This document shows positions 48,843-56,893 of a stretch of DNA of 64,000 nucleotides, in pieces (position 1 is the stretch's first letter; each line of letters starts with the position of its first letter). A program made the translations under genes and the position numbers. Source of the stretch: Candidatus Woesearchaeota archaeon (GTDB lineage Archaea > Nanobdellota > Nanobdellia > Woesearchaeales > UBA583). The stretch spans positions 1,178,001 to 1,242,000 of the forward strand of contig CP060218.1 in the NCBI GenBank assembly GCA_023898345.1, in the 5' to 3' direction. The notes below the pieces were generated by a model. That model was not told the origin of the DNA and did not search any database. It saw nothing but the letters and a program-made list of their open reading frames with translations.

Positions 48843-49519
48843 TTTTCTTCAAGTCTTGCTTTGATGTTCTTTAAGAAACCGCAATTATTTTTGTATTCTT
48901 TTTCATATGCTTCTACTTTAACTCTTTTTTTGAAAAGTGGTGCGTCTACAACTATTGTTTCCATCTCCCCTCCTTCTCCGGCAACGGATATATGATATTT
49001 TTTGTTTAGTTCTTTTAGTTCTTGAAAAAGTTCTTCATCCAGGATTCTTCCTAAATAATTTTCATCAAGAGGATAGGAAAAAATGCCGACAATCATAATT
49101 TTGAATTTATTTACTAGAAGGTTTTCTACAAATGCCTCATCTTTTGTCTCCCAAAGTGGATTGATACACCAGAGTTGCAATTCATAGCAAATCTTTTGTA
49201 TTCTTGCACTTTGGTATGCTGAATGTATGGCGCCTGTCACGAGTCCTTCTATTGCGTAGGTCTCTTTGGCAAAACTTAGGGCGGCTTTTAGATCTTCAAG
49301 TTCTTCTTCTTTTTCTCCTTTTGTGTCCCAATGAATGAGTGGAAGTCCTAATGCTTGAGCCTGAAGCTTTGTGATTTCGTTTGCTGCACTTTGAAACATG
49401 TAGCTCTCTTTATTCTTTGAGTTTATAGAAAGGAGGCACACTACTTCCTCTGTTTTGGCGGCTTCGTGCAGTGCTGCTGTTGAGTCCTTTCCCCCAGAGT
49501 ATAAAACACAAAGTTTCAT
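48839..49519 (-). CDS. dph6: Diphthine-ammonia ligase-type ATPase
   Basis: An ATP-dependent N-type PP-loop enzyme for the last amidation step of diphthamide on elongation factor 2. The 226-residue protein has the PP-loop YSGGKDSTAAL, the Dph6-specific GLVTGAIHSAYQSARIQKIC, then CINPLWETKDE, and the GEGGEMETIVVDAPLF signature. The TATA-like box at 49538-49547 is about 26 nt upstream on this strand. An amidotransferase gene overlapping its 3' end could supply ammonia, although known Dph6 uses free ammonium; that link is speculation. Confidence 0.9.
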   Translation of the reverse strand: MKLCVLYSGGKDSTAALHEAAKTEEVVCLLSINSKNKESYMFQSAANEITKLQAQALGLPLIHWDTKGEKEEELEDLKAALSFAKETYAIEGLVTGAIHSAYQSARIQKICYELQLWCINPLWETKDEAFVENLLVNKFKIMIVGIFSYPLDENYLGRILDEELFQELKELNKKYHISVAGEGGEMETIVVDAPLFKKRVKVEAYEKEYKNNCGFLKNIKARLEEK

Positions 49520-49537
49520 TTGTCAGTGAGATGAAAG

Positions 49538-49547
49538 CTTTATATTC
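49538..49547. promoter_or_regulatory. Bidirectional TATA box (dph6 / secreted Cys-rich protein)
   Basis: CTTTATATTC lies about 26 nt from the dph6 ATG (minus) and about 27 nt from the ATG at 49570 (plus). Confidence 0.5.
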
Positions 49548-49569
49548 TTTTATGCCTTACGTTTTTTCG

Positions 49570-49869
49570 ATGAATCTTTTTTATTTGAGTTTGGGCTTTG
49601 GTGTTCTTCTTCTTCTTCTTGTTTTATCGCTCTCAGTTTTTTCCCCCCCCAATTTTCTTGCGATTCCTCTTGCAAATGATTCTACAATACATGCAGGAGA
49701 GGGAGAAGCGTGCATTACTCCGTACGCAGAGATTGAATGCGAGGAAGGTTTAGAGTGCATCCTTATTTCAGATAAGCCTCAAAAAAATGGCAAATGTCTC
49801 AAACCTGGAACTACGCTTGACGACACGGACTATGTAAACCGAGACGGTAGAACTGAGATTAATACATAG
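49570..49869 (+). CDS. Small exported Cys-containing protein, 99 aa
   Basis: Not recognised. The N-terminal hydrophobic segment (MNLFYLSLGFGVLLLLLVLS) is a signal peptide or anchor. The outer ~65 residues contain a four-Cys unit (EACITPYAEIECEEGLECIL...GKCLKPG) resembling small disulphide modules of secreted archaeal and bacterial proteins. The frame is open from 49471 and includes an ATG at 49531, but TATA spacing supports 49570. The end (DRDGRTEINT-like, YVNRDGRTEINT) is polar. It is convergent with S6e across an oligo-A/T tract. Confidence 0.55.
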   Translation: MNLFYLSLGFGVLLLLLVLSLSVFSPPNFLAIPLANDSTIHAGEGEACITPYAEIECEEGLECILISDKPQKNGKCLKPGTTLDDTDYVNRDGRTEINT

Positions 49870-49871
49870 TT

Positions 49872-49891
49872 AAAAAAAAAAAAAAAAAAAA
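49872..49891 (-). terminator. Oligo-T terminator (T20) of rps6e
   Basis: Twenty T residues on the minus strand start directly after the S6e stop codon. The tract also lies 2 nt after the plus-strand stop of the small exported protein, where it would read as oligo-A. Confidence 0.65.
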
Positions 49892-50305
49892 TTATTCGCT
49901 TTTCTTTTCCGCTTCTTCTTGAGGAGCGAAAGCTTTCTCTACAACTTCATCTCCTTTTACTACTTTAAGATTGAGTTGGTGAGTTTTTTTGTACACTGTG
50001 TTGCCAGCAATTGTCTTCTTTACACGAAGACCCCCAAATCTTTTCTTTCTCAGTTTTCCTTTGAAACCTACTCCTTTTGCGAGAAGAATTTGCTTACGGT
50101 TTGTTCCGTTCAAATCTTTTCTCATAGGAAAACCTTCTGCATCTGAACCTCCTGTTATCTGAAAAGTGACTCCAGAAAAGCCGACTATGGAACCGTCAAA
50201 CTCTTCCCCGAGCACCCTTGCGTTAAGAGACTCAGATTCTTCTTGGGAAAATTCCTTTTGGTAGCTTTTCCCATTTTTACAACCGATAACAGCTTTTATT
50301 GCCAT
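49892..50305 (-). CDS. rps6e: 30S ribosomal protein S6e
   Basis: An archaeal/eukaryotic small-subunit protein. The 137-residue sequence has AIKAVIGCKNGKSYQKEF, the family signature GGSDAEGFPMRKDLNGTNRK and LAKGVGFKGKLRKKRFGGLR. The length is normal for archaeal S6e. CTTTATAAATTC (about 50327-50338 on the minus strand) is 28 nt before the ATG, a strong leaderless promoter. Transcription ends at a T20 tract abutting the stop. Confidence 0.96.
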   Translation of the reverse strand: MAIKAVIGCKNGKSYQKEFSQEESESLNARVLGEEFDGSIVGFSGVTFQITGGSDAEGFPMRKDLNGTNRKQILLAKGVGFKGKLRKKRFGGLRVKKTIAGNTVYKKTHQLNLKVVKGDEVVEKAFAPQEEAEKKSE

Positions 50306-50366
50306 GGTAAGAGAAGAAATACTATAGAATTTATAAAGATGTTAGCTAAAAACCAAAAAAGCTAAA

Positions 50367-50696
50367 TTACTTACAGGGATCAATGAGAAAGTTTCCTTTC
50401 CTTAGAATGTCTTTTCCAATGAGAACTTTGTATTTGAGATTGCTTCTGTCTGCAACGGTGAATTTTTGCTCAAAATCTTGCTCATGAAAGGTCAATTTCA
50501 AAATGACGGTTGGCCTTTTTGCTTCGCCAAGAGAAGAACGCACAGTTTTGTGAGAATCTACTTCTTTGTTCATCTTGCTTATGATACTTTCATCTACTGA
50601 GCTTGTGTCTGCTCCAGTGTCTATTTTTGCTTTGTACTCTCTGCCATTTTCAAGAACAACAGTTTCCATGAGACCAATAGTTATTCTTTTTTTCAT
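50367..50696 (-). CDS. Retropepsin-like aspartic protease (RimB/ATP-dependent zinc protease family)
   Basis: A 109-residue single-lobe aspartyl-protease fold. The active-site motif is IDTGADTSSVD, and the later VLIGKDILRKGNFLIDP matches the ILGRD-type segment of the family (PF05618-like). These proteins are usually small and act as homodimers; substrates in archaea are unknown, and in some bacteria a member cleaves poly-glutamate tails made by RimK. No RimK gene is in the window. The gene stands alone, with repeat material upstream. Confidence 0.8.
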   Translation of the reverse strand: MKKRITIGLMETVVLENGREYKAKIDTGADTSSVDESIISKMNKEVDSHKTVRSSLGEAKRPTVILKLTFHEQDFEQKFTVADRSNLKYKVLIGKDILRKGNFLIDPCK

Positions 50697-50790
50697 GTTT
50701 CCTATTTTTCTTTAAAAAGACCCCCTTTTAAATATTTTTTATGACTTGAAATGGAAGACAAAAAAATCTGCCAAAAATTCTTTTTAGATA

Positions 50791-50850
50791 GTCGTCCACA
50801 AAGTAAAGAAATCGCTAAAATGTGCCTAGCCCAATCGGAGCCAGCAGACC
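50791..50850 (+). repeat. Hybrid repeat: start of second family joined to element copy D
   Basis: TCGTCCACAA (50791-50800, as at 14081 and 62951) runs directly into AGTAAAGAAATCGCTAAAAT, then GTGCCTAGCCCAATCGGAGC of the two-hairpin family. The 3' hairpin II is lost, replaced by CAGCAGACCTGTCGAGC just before the stop of the large secreted protein. Confidence 0.6.
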
Positions 50851-50859
50851 TGTCGAGCA

Positions 50860-53800
50860 CTATATAAGACTCAACATGTCGTCCGTCGTCAGAGGATCGC
50901 TTTGTGCTTGCGCTGCTGTGTTGCCTGCAGAGTTTGCAAATGTTGTTCCTGTGTACACATCCCCAACTTCAATAAGTACTATGGGATAGGTTTTGCTTGT
51001 GTACACACTTTTATCGGGATATACGGCAACAACGCCAATCTCAAAGCTATTGGGCTCAACAGTTCCGGTGGAATTTACTTCGAAGATAACATTATGATAG
51101 AGACTAGCAACTCCTCCTTTGCTCAAGTTAATGAGTTCGGATAAAGGATATTTTTTCTTTTTGCCATCTTCGTAATAAGAGAGTGCTATCATGTACTGCA
51201 CATCACTTTTTGTTGAACCGCGAAGGTACATGGAGTAGGTGATTACGGTTGTATTGTCCGGAGCAATAGGAGTTCTCTGGGCGCGAAGATCAAGTAAGAC
51301 ATTCACACAGCTCGGGTCGTCGTTTGAGGATTTGTCGCCGTCAAGTTCGCAGCCGTACTGTGTAACTCCGCCGCCATTTTCTTCTTCTTTGTCGAGGTAG
51401 CCGTCAATTTTCAAAAGGCATACAGTCGATGGAATTTCTTCTTTGAGTAGAGAGGGAACATTTGAGTAATCTTTTTCTACTCCGAAAAGTTTTAGCGCAT
51501 TCACTGCTTCATCTTTGAGATTGAGGAACTCGAAAACTAAAAATCCTGTACTTGGTTTTACGTAATAATAATCCCCTACTGCGTCAAAGGCATATTCCAA
51601 GATTTGAGCTTGTTCTTCACAATTTTCTTTTGCAGCCCCTTGACACAAAGTCCCTTCGTCGAGCTTTTGTTTGCACTCACTTAGAGAACCGCAACCTACT
51701 TGTGCCATATATTTTGACAAAAAATCATTGAGCTCTGCATTGTAATCGTCTCCGGAGCAAGCATTATTTTTGCACTTACTTTCGAGTTCATTTATTTTCT
51801 CCTGCATTTCTTCTTGGACTTGCGTCTTCGTTGTGTGACTTTTGCTGATGAGACAAAAAAGAGAACCTAAAATTCCATCTGATTTACATTGCAAACCTTG
51901 TAGGGCTATTTCTTGGTCTTCGGCGGATAATTCTAAAAGCAAACTTGTGTAATCTTTGACTCCGACTACGAGAGTTTCTAAAGAGGAACGTTGCTTCTTG
52001 AGCGCTGCTAACTCTTTCTTCTCGTCGTCGCCAAGTGTTCCTTTGGCTTCGAGAGCTTCGATTTGTGTATTCAAGTCTTTTATTTTCGAGACTTGATCCG
52101 CGTAAATTTTATTATTAATGTCGCGACCATTTTTTTGCAAGGCTGATTGGATTTTCTTAGCTTGTTCAATATTCTCTGTTGTAATGGTAGCACCCCCATT
52201 GATGTACATGGGGAGTTCGGCAAGGAGGGCGTTTGCTGTGGAGATTGCAGAGTATTGTGATGATCCAAAATCGTTTATCTTTCCCCAAATTGCCCCACCC
52301 ATCTTAAGGTAATATGCAACGACAGTGTCTGTATCTGCGGCAACTAACTTTGTAACGGTGTTTGTCAACACTCCACCGTCCCCACTGACGACACCTGCTT
52401 CACAATACTCCTTCTTTTCATTAATACAAAAGGCTGCAGCTTCGTACACGGAGGCGAAAGACTTTGCAGGCGTACAAGTCTTATCGTCCTCCTTATTAGT
52501 ACAATCAGTAAATTGATATATTCCAGTAGCTTTATCATAGCTTGCTTTGTATGCTGGAACATCTGGGGTTGTAGTGGCAGTTGTACTTGAAGGACTAGTA
52601 GTCCCAGTTCCTGCAGAAGCAACACTTATTTTTCTTGCTCTGAAACTCAACTCGTCTTCCAAAGCCTTTTTTTCTTGAGTTAGCTTATTACACTCCCCTG
52701 TATTTACATTTACACACTCCTTCAACTTATTTGTTACTGTGTATAACGCATAGAGCTTCTCTCCCATACTCCCATATTTGTTAACAACTGCAGTAGTAAC
52801 TTCTCCCTTTGTAATCATTCCATCCTTATTCGCATCAAAGTTTGCGCTATTCTGTGTATATTTATCTCCATCACTTTTCCTATAAACAACACAATCATTT
52901 TCCTTTCCAATACACTTGCCACTTGTTCCTGAGAAGACAGACAAGTATAAATCTGCAACGCCAATCCCCGCTTTCCCCTTCAGACTTGAAAAATATTTTT
53001 CAACATATTCCATCTGTTCAACTCTACTCATTTTTGCTAAGTCTGTTGTGGTTGTACCATAGCTCCCTGCGGTATCTTCGAGAAATTGAATCAAGCCTGT
53101 TGCTGAAGAAACAGGATTTTTTATAGCAGGATTAAGTGTCCCTATAGTTTCATAACTCATTACAGTTAAAAGTGCTTCAGGAGTAGTTCCAATTTCACTT
53201 GCAAGCGTTTCAACTTTTTGAAAGAATTCTGGTTCTAAGGAACCTAGTATTAACTCTGAACTAGATTCGGAAGAAGCTGCCGACCCACTGCTCCCTGAAC
53301 CTGAGGTGGCAGGAGTGGCAGATTTCTTCACTAGTGTAGCCAAGATTGAGGTTTCAGCAAAAGAAAACTCATATCCTGCTTCAATTATTGCAGTTATTGG
53401 AACGTTAGTAGCCCCTTCTCCGGCATCAGCACTCATGTCAAAGGTCTTACCAACTAACCCCGCCTTCTCAATACATGATGCTAAGCTCGCGGAATTTTCA
53501 GGAGAAAGTGAACAATCATACTGATTCCCATCGCTCACAATAACTAACCTCCCATCCACCTTTTTGATAGACGTAATATCCGCAGCAGTTCCGGTGGCAG
53601 GAGTGGAGGCAGAGGTGTCAGTAATTGGAGTTACCTCTAACTTGTTATTAACCGTAACCTTTTTATTGCTTCCCTGTTCCTGAATACTTGTCCCCGTTAT
53701 AGTAGTTTTACTCCCCGAAAACTTGACGGATTTTATTTCTGACATTACATCTTCAAGAGACGAATATTTACTACCAAAATAGCCGCCCGTTCCGAAGAAA

Positions 53801-54018
53801 CCAGTCTCATCCATATTCCTAATTATGTAGTCACCGTCCTTATAGTAGATATTAAAAGTTGTTTTACTATAGGTTACACTCCCAGTAATAGTTTCTGTAG
53901 AGTCAACTGTTAATATGTATGCTAAAGTGTCAGCAGCATGTACAGGCAGAGAAAGAGTGCTGACAAAACTGACGACAAAGAGAGAAAAAAGGAAGATGGA
54001 AAGTAGTCGTGTTTTCAT
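50860..54018 (-). CDS. Secreted lysozyme/transglycosylase-like protein, 1052 aa
   Basis: An exported protein with a Sec signal peptide (1-28, cleavage-type PVHAAD). After beta-rich modules and a Ser/Gly linker (about 232-256), a lysozyme-fold transglycosylase domain lies at about 262-365: VMSYETIGTLNPAIKNPVSS (candidate catalytic Glu290), then ATGLIQFLEDTAGSYGTTT, closely resembling phage/bacterial murein-degrading domains. An EF-hand-like DANKDGMITKGE (about 395-406) follows. The C-terminal half has coiled coils, Cys-rich stretches (CKNNACSGDD; GCGSLSECKQ) and Ig-like strands. TTTTTAAAAC (about 54041-54050) is 28 nt upstream. The natural target would be bacterial peptidoglycan, which archaea lack. 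Confidence 0.85.
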   Translation of the reverse strand: MKTRLLSIFLFSLFVVSFVSTLSLPVHAADTLAYILTVDSTETITGSVTYSKTTFNIYYKDGDYIIRNMDETGFFGTGGYFGSKYSSLEDVMSEIKSVKFSGSKTTITGTSIQEQGSNKKVTVNNKLEVTPITDTSASTPATGTAADITSIKKVDGRLVIVSDGNQYDCSLSPENSASLASCIEKAGLVGKTFDMSADAGEGATNVPITAIIEAGYEFSFAETSILATLVKKSATPATSGSGSSGSAASSESSSELILGSLEPEFFQKVETLASEIGTTPEALLTVMSYETIGTLNPAIKNPVSSATGLIQFLEDTAGSYGTTTTDLAKMSRVEQMEYVEKYFSSLKGKAGIGVADLYLSVFSGTSGKCIGKENDCVVYRKSDGDKYTQNSANFDANKDGMITKGEVTTAVVNKYGSMGEKLYALYTVTNKLKECVNVNTGECNKLTQEKKALEDELSFRARKISVASAGTGTTSPSSTTATTTPDVPAYKASYDKATGIYQFTDCTNKEDDKTCTPAKSFASVYEAAAFCINEKKEYCEAGVVSGDGGVLTNTVTKLVAADTDTVVAYYLKMGGAIWGKINDFGSSQYSAISTANALLAELPMYINGGATITTENIEQAKKIQSALQKNGRDINNKIYADQVSKIKDLNTQIEALEAKGTLGDDEKKELAALKKQRSSLETLVVGVKDYTSLLLELSAEDQEIALQGLQCKSDGILGSLFCLISKSHTTKTQVQEEMQEKINELESKCKNNACSGDDYNAELNDFLSKYMAQVGCGSLSECKQKLDEGTLCQGAAKENCEEQAQILEYAFDAVGDYYYVKPSTGFLVFEFLNLKDEAVNALKLFGVEKDYSNVPSLLKEEIPSTVCLLKIDGYLDKEEENGGGVTQYGCELDGDKSSNDDPSCVNVLLDLRAQRTPIAPDNTTVITYSMYLRGSTKSDVQYMIALSYYEDGKKKKYPLSELINLSKGGVASLYHNVIFEVNSTGTVEPNSFEIGVVAVYPDKSVYTSKTYPIVLIEVGDVYTGTTFANSAGNTAAQAQSDPLTTDDMLSLI

Positions 54019-54192
54019 ATGTTGATTTGCGGTCTAAGAGTTTTAAAAATATTTGTCCTCTTTGAAAGGGACGGCGACAAAAATAAGGAAGCTCTCTTTT
54101 TTGCCGACACCGTATTTTGCTTCCTTAGCTTGGCCCCAGATCTTGGAGTTCCGCATAGAAAAATATATAATCTTAGCTCTTCTTTATTTTCC

Positions 54193-54765
54193 ATGAAAAA
54201 AAACTTAAAGGCACTTCTTTGCTCAGCTTTCCTTTTTGCTAACCAAACTCAGGCAGCACTCCCTTCCTCTGAAACCGTAGCTCCTTATATGAATCTCTTG
54301 ACAAGTGCAGTTGTAACTTCAAATGAACGTGGAAAAATTTCTGGCTCTGAATTGGGAACACTAGAGAAGAGCGTTAAAAACGGAAATAAACATGATCTTC
54401 TTGAAATTGTTGACAGATTTTCAACTCAGGGACTTTCAACTTGCAGTCAGGAAAGCGCATACCTTGAGGATTGTCTTAAAACGTTAACATATATGGGACA
54501 AACATTTCAAACTCTCTTTTTAAGAACTTTTGAGGAAAGACAAGAGGCAGAACTTCTTCAACCATTAACTCTTCAAGAAGGATCTCTCTCAAAGTGGATT
54601 ACTACGTATGATAAACTCTCCAAAAATCTCTCTCAATTTTCTGCTAATCCTTTTTTTACCTTAAACTCTTCACACAAAGCCCAACTTGCTAGCTTAAGTC
54701 AAAACTATAAGATCTTGAGTCATGAGCTCATAGAACTTTTATTCCCAAATGGACGAAGTAAGTAA
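54193..54765 (+). CDS. Secreted helical protein, 190 aa
   Basis: Not recognised. The signal peptide (MKKNLKALLCSAFLFANQTQ, cut after TQA) is followed by an all-helical, Ser/Leu-rich mature domain with one Cys pair (STCSQESAYLEDC). The frame is open from 54019, but ATATATAA (about 54161-54168) places the leaderless start at 54193. It lies between the two murein-hydrolase-like genes but on the opposite strand, convergent with the muramidase gene and divergent from the transglycosylase-like gene. An immunity, chaperone or effector role in the same system is possible; only location supports that. Confidence 0.6.
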   Translation: MKKNLKALLCSAFLFANQTQAALPSSETVAPYMNLLTSAVVTSNERGKISGSELGTLEKSVKNGNKHDLLEIVDRFSTQGLSTCSQESAYLEDCLKTLTYMGQTFQTLFLRTFEERQEAELLQPLTLQEGSLSKWITTYDKLSKNLSQFSANPFFTLNSSHKAQLASLSQNYKILSHELIELLFPNGRSK

Positions 54766-54772
54766 AGAAATC

Positions 54773-56893
54773 CTAAATTGTTCCTTCTTTGCTAGCCGTC
54801 GAAACAATTTGGCTGAACTCCTCTTGTTGTTTCTTTATTGCCTCGAACTTTTCTCTTACTTTTGTGTCATATTGATTTTGTTTATAATTTCCTCCATTGT
54901 AGTACATGGCTACAGTTGCCCAGTCTGGATTTTCTTTTTTCAATTCTGCACTTATACCCCCAGACTTTAGATTATTACTGTAATGATGTTCTATATAATA
55001 AAAAAATAATTCATAGCTTGCTCCTTCACGTGTTTCTATATCCTTGAGAAGAGCTTCCGTATCTCCATCATATTTATCAATAACAAACTCTCCTAAGACT
55101 TGATGTGAACCAAAGGAACTAGCAAGAACTGCTGCTTTTGGATCTATCTTATATGCCTCTTCAAATGCTGATCTGCCAGAACCTTGTGGGCAACTACTTT
55201 GACCTGAAAGCTCTTTGAAATGTGCGCACTCAAATCTTGTTGTAATTTTACCGTTTTCATCAAAGGCAGCCAAGCTACTTTCTTGCTCTGCAATTGCCAA
55301 TAAAGCAGCAAGGTTATAGCCATTCTCTCCTTTGTTATTCTCTTTCTCAGTATAGTAATAGGTTTTTATTTCTGCAAGCGTCGGCCCTGTTTGGATGCCC
55401 CGTTTTAGAGTGAAGAGTAATTTTTCATTATCATTTGAACTAAGAGAGGATTTTGTTTCTTTAAAAAAAATAGAATACAATTCTTTTCTCATTCCGACAG
55501 AGGAATCCACACCCAATTTTTTTAATGCTTCAACAATAGATTTTTCGTTTTCTACTTCTTTAAATTCCTCATTGCTCTTAGAAAAGAGAAGCTCAAGACT
55601 TTGGTAATACTTTGATTTTTCATTGATTTGAAAAACTTGGGACTGTCCGATTGCCTCATTATATCTTATGTTTATTAAATAATTTGTTCCTTTGTTTTCG
55701 ACATGAGCTAAAAGATTTACGTTCTTGAAAAGATCATTATTCCCTCCCATTGTGGCATAGCTTTCTTTCTTGAATGTGTAAGACTGAAAATCTTGCTTTT
55801 CTTCTGATCCTCTTTTTTTTAATGTGAGTGAACTCATATCTTCAATTTTTTGGCTTTGAATGGTAAGCTCTTCATCTGTTAAAACTTCTAAAAAGGTGTT
55901 TGTATTTTGTCTTGACTGATAGACATATTTGTTGTCTTCGATACTCAAACAGGATTTTTTTGCACTCTCACAGGTTTTTTTATCTGCTATAAGAAATCCG
56001 TTTTCTGCTGTTGTTATTTTTATTTTAGCTGTCCCTTTTTCAGAATAAGTTAAAAGAGCATTTTCTTCAAAATCTAAGGTTTTTTTTGTCATTCCCATTT
56101 CTCCGGTAAGTTGATATGTAACATCTTCTTTTGAGATTTCAACATTTGTTCCTGAAAGGGAAAGCTTTTCTGTCGTTTTTTCTACAGAAATTGGGAAGTC
56201 CGATTTTATTGTATATCCTTCATAGCTCAGTTCACCGCTTTTTATTTCAACTGAAAGAGAAGGTGAATTTTCTGATAGAACAACATTAGCATTTGTTACT
56301 TTGAGAATTTCTTTTCCATCTTTTTTTTCAACAGTCATTTGACCGGCCCCGTCTTTTCCACTAACTGTACATTCTCCTCCTTGAGAATTTTCTATAATTA
56401 GGGATCCGTCTTCTAAAAGACTTGCTTTTCCGGAAATGTCTTTTACATTAAAGGTTAGCCCATTTTTTCCATCACTAGTAATTATAAGATTGCCATTAGG
56501 ATCTTTTTGAACGTTTTTTATGCTTACTCCTTTGTCCTGAATCCCTAGTGTTTGAAACATTTCTTTTTTGACATTTGCGTGTGAATTGAGAGCAGTTGGA
56601 TTTGTAATAAGATAGTCTTTTATTTTGCCAATTGCTGAACTACCGAGTGTGCCTGCAGTATCAAGGACTTCTATTGCTCTTTGCGGATCGGTTTCGAATA
56701 CTTTGTTTAGGATTTCTTCGTTTTCTAATGAACTTGGATCTTCTGCAAGTTTTTTCCACCCTTCTTCAGGATTTTCTGAAAATGAATCTACAAAGTTGTC
56801 TTCATTCCACGGGTCTTCATCTTCTGTTGCTGCCTTCACATAATTTGTAAAGAGTAAAAGTAACAAGAAAATCATAACACTTTTTTTTATCAT
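54773..56893 (-). CDS. Secreted N-acetylmuramidase-domain protein (DUF3380-like)
   Basis: A 706-residue exported protein with a Sec signal peptide (MIKKSVMIFLLLLLFTNYVK, then AATEDED). A long beta-rich middle follows (about 130-330, with repeated LTFNVKD/GELSYEGYTIKSD strands resembling a beta-solenoid). The C-terminal ~180 residues match the N-acetylmuramidase (PF11860/DUF3380) pattern: ALLAIAEQESSLAAFD with the candidate catalytic Glu, ITTRFECAHFKEL, AFEEAYKIDPKAAVLASSFG, and WATVAMYYNGGNYKQNQYDT. The start overlaps the previous stop (ATGA), so it is coupled to a membrane-anchored partner. It would hydrolyse bacterial peptidoglycan glycan strands. Confidence 0.87.
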   Translation of the reverse strand: MIKKSVMIFLLLLLFTNYVKAATEDEDPWNEDNFVDSFSENPEEGWKKLAEDPSSLENEEILNKVFETDPQRAIEVLDTAGTLGSSAIGKIKDYLITNPTALNSHANVKKEMFQTLGIQDKGVSIKNVQKDPNGNLIITSDGKNGLTFNVKDISGKASLLEDGSLIIENSQGGECTVSGKDGAGQMTVEKKDGKEILKVTNANVVLSENSPSLSVEIKSGELSYEGYTIKSDFPISVEKTTEKLSLSGTNVEISKEDVTYQLTGEMGMTKKTLDFEENALLTYSEKGTAKIKITTAENGFLIADKKTCESAKKSCLSIEDNKYVYQSRQNTNTFLEVLTDEELTIQSQKIEDMSSLTLKKRGSEEKQDFQSYTFKKESYATMGGNNDLFKNVNLLAHVENKGTNYLINIRYNEAIGQSQVFQINEKSKYYQSLELLFSKSNEEFKEVENEKSIVEALKKLGVDSSVGMRKELYSIFFKETKSSLSSNDNEKLLFTLKRGIQTGPTLAEIKTYYYTEKENNKGENGYNLAALLAIAEQESSLAAFDENGKITTRFECAHFKELSGQSSCPQGSGRSAFEEAYKIDPKAAVLASSFGSHQVLGEFVIDKYDGDTEALLKDIETREGASYELFFYYIEHHYSNNLKSGGISAELKKENPDWATVAMYYNGGNYKQNQYDTKVREKFEAIKKQQEEFSQIVSTASKEGTI

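Noticed and set aside
54110..54145. Sequence resembling the end of the dispersed element (reverse of CCAAGCTAAGGAAGC)
   Set aside because: Only about 12 bases agree with the family and neither hairpin is present; not listed as a copy.
54758..54776. AAGTAAGTAAAGAAATCCTAAA at the end of the 190-residue secreted gene
   Set aside because: Matches only the 5' 15 bases of the dispersed element, inside or next to coding sequence; could be chance in A-rich DNA.
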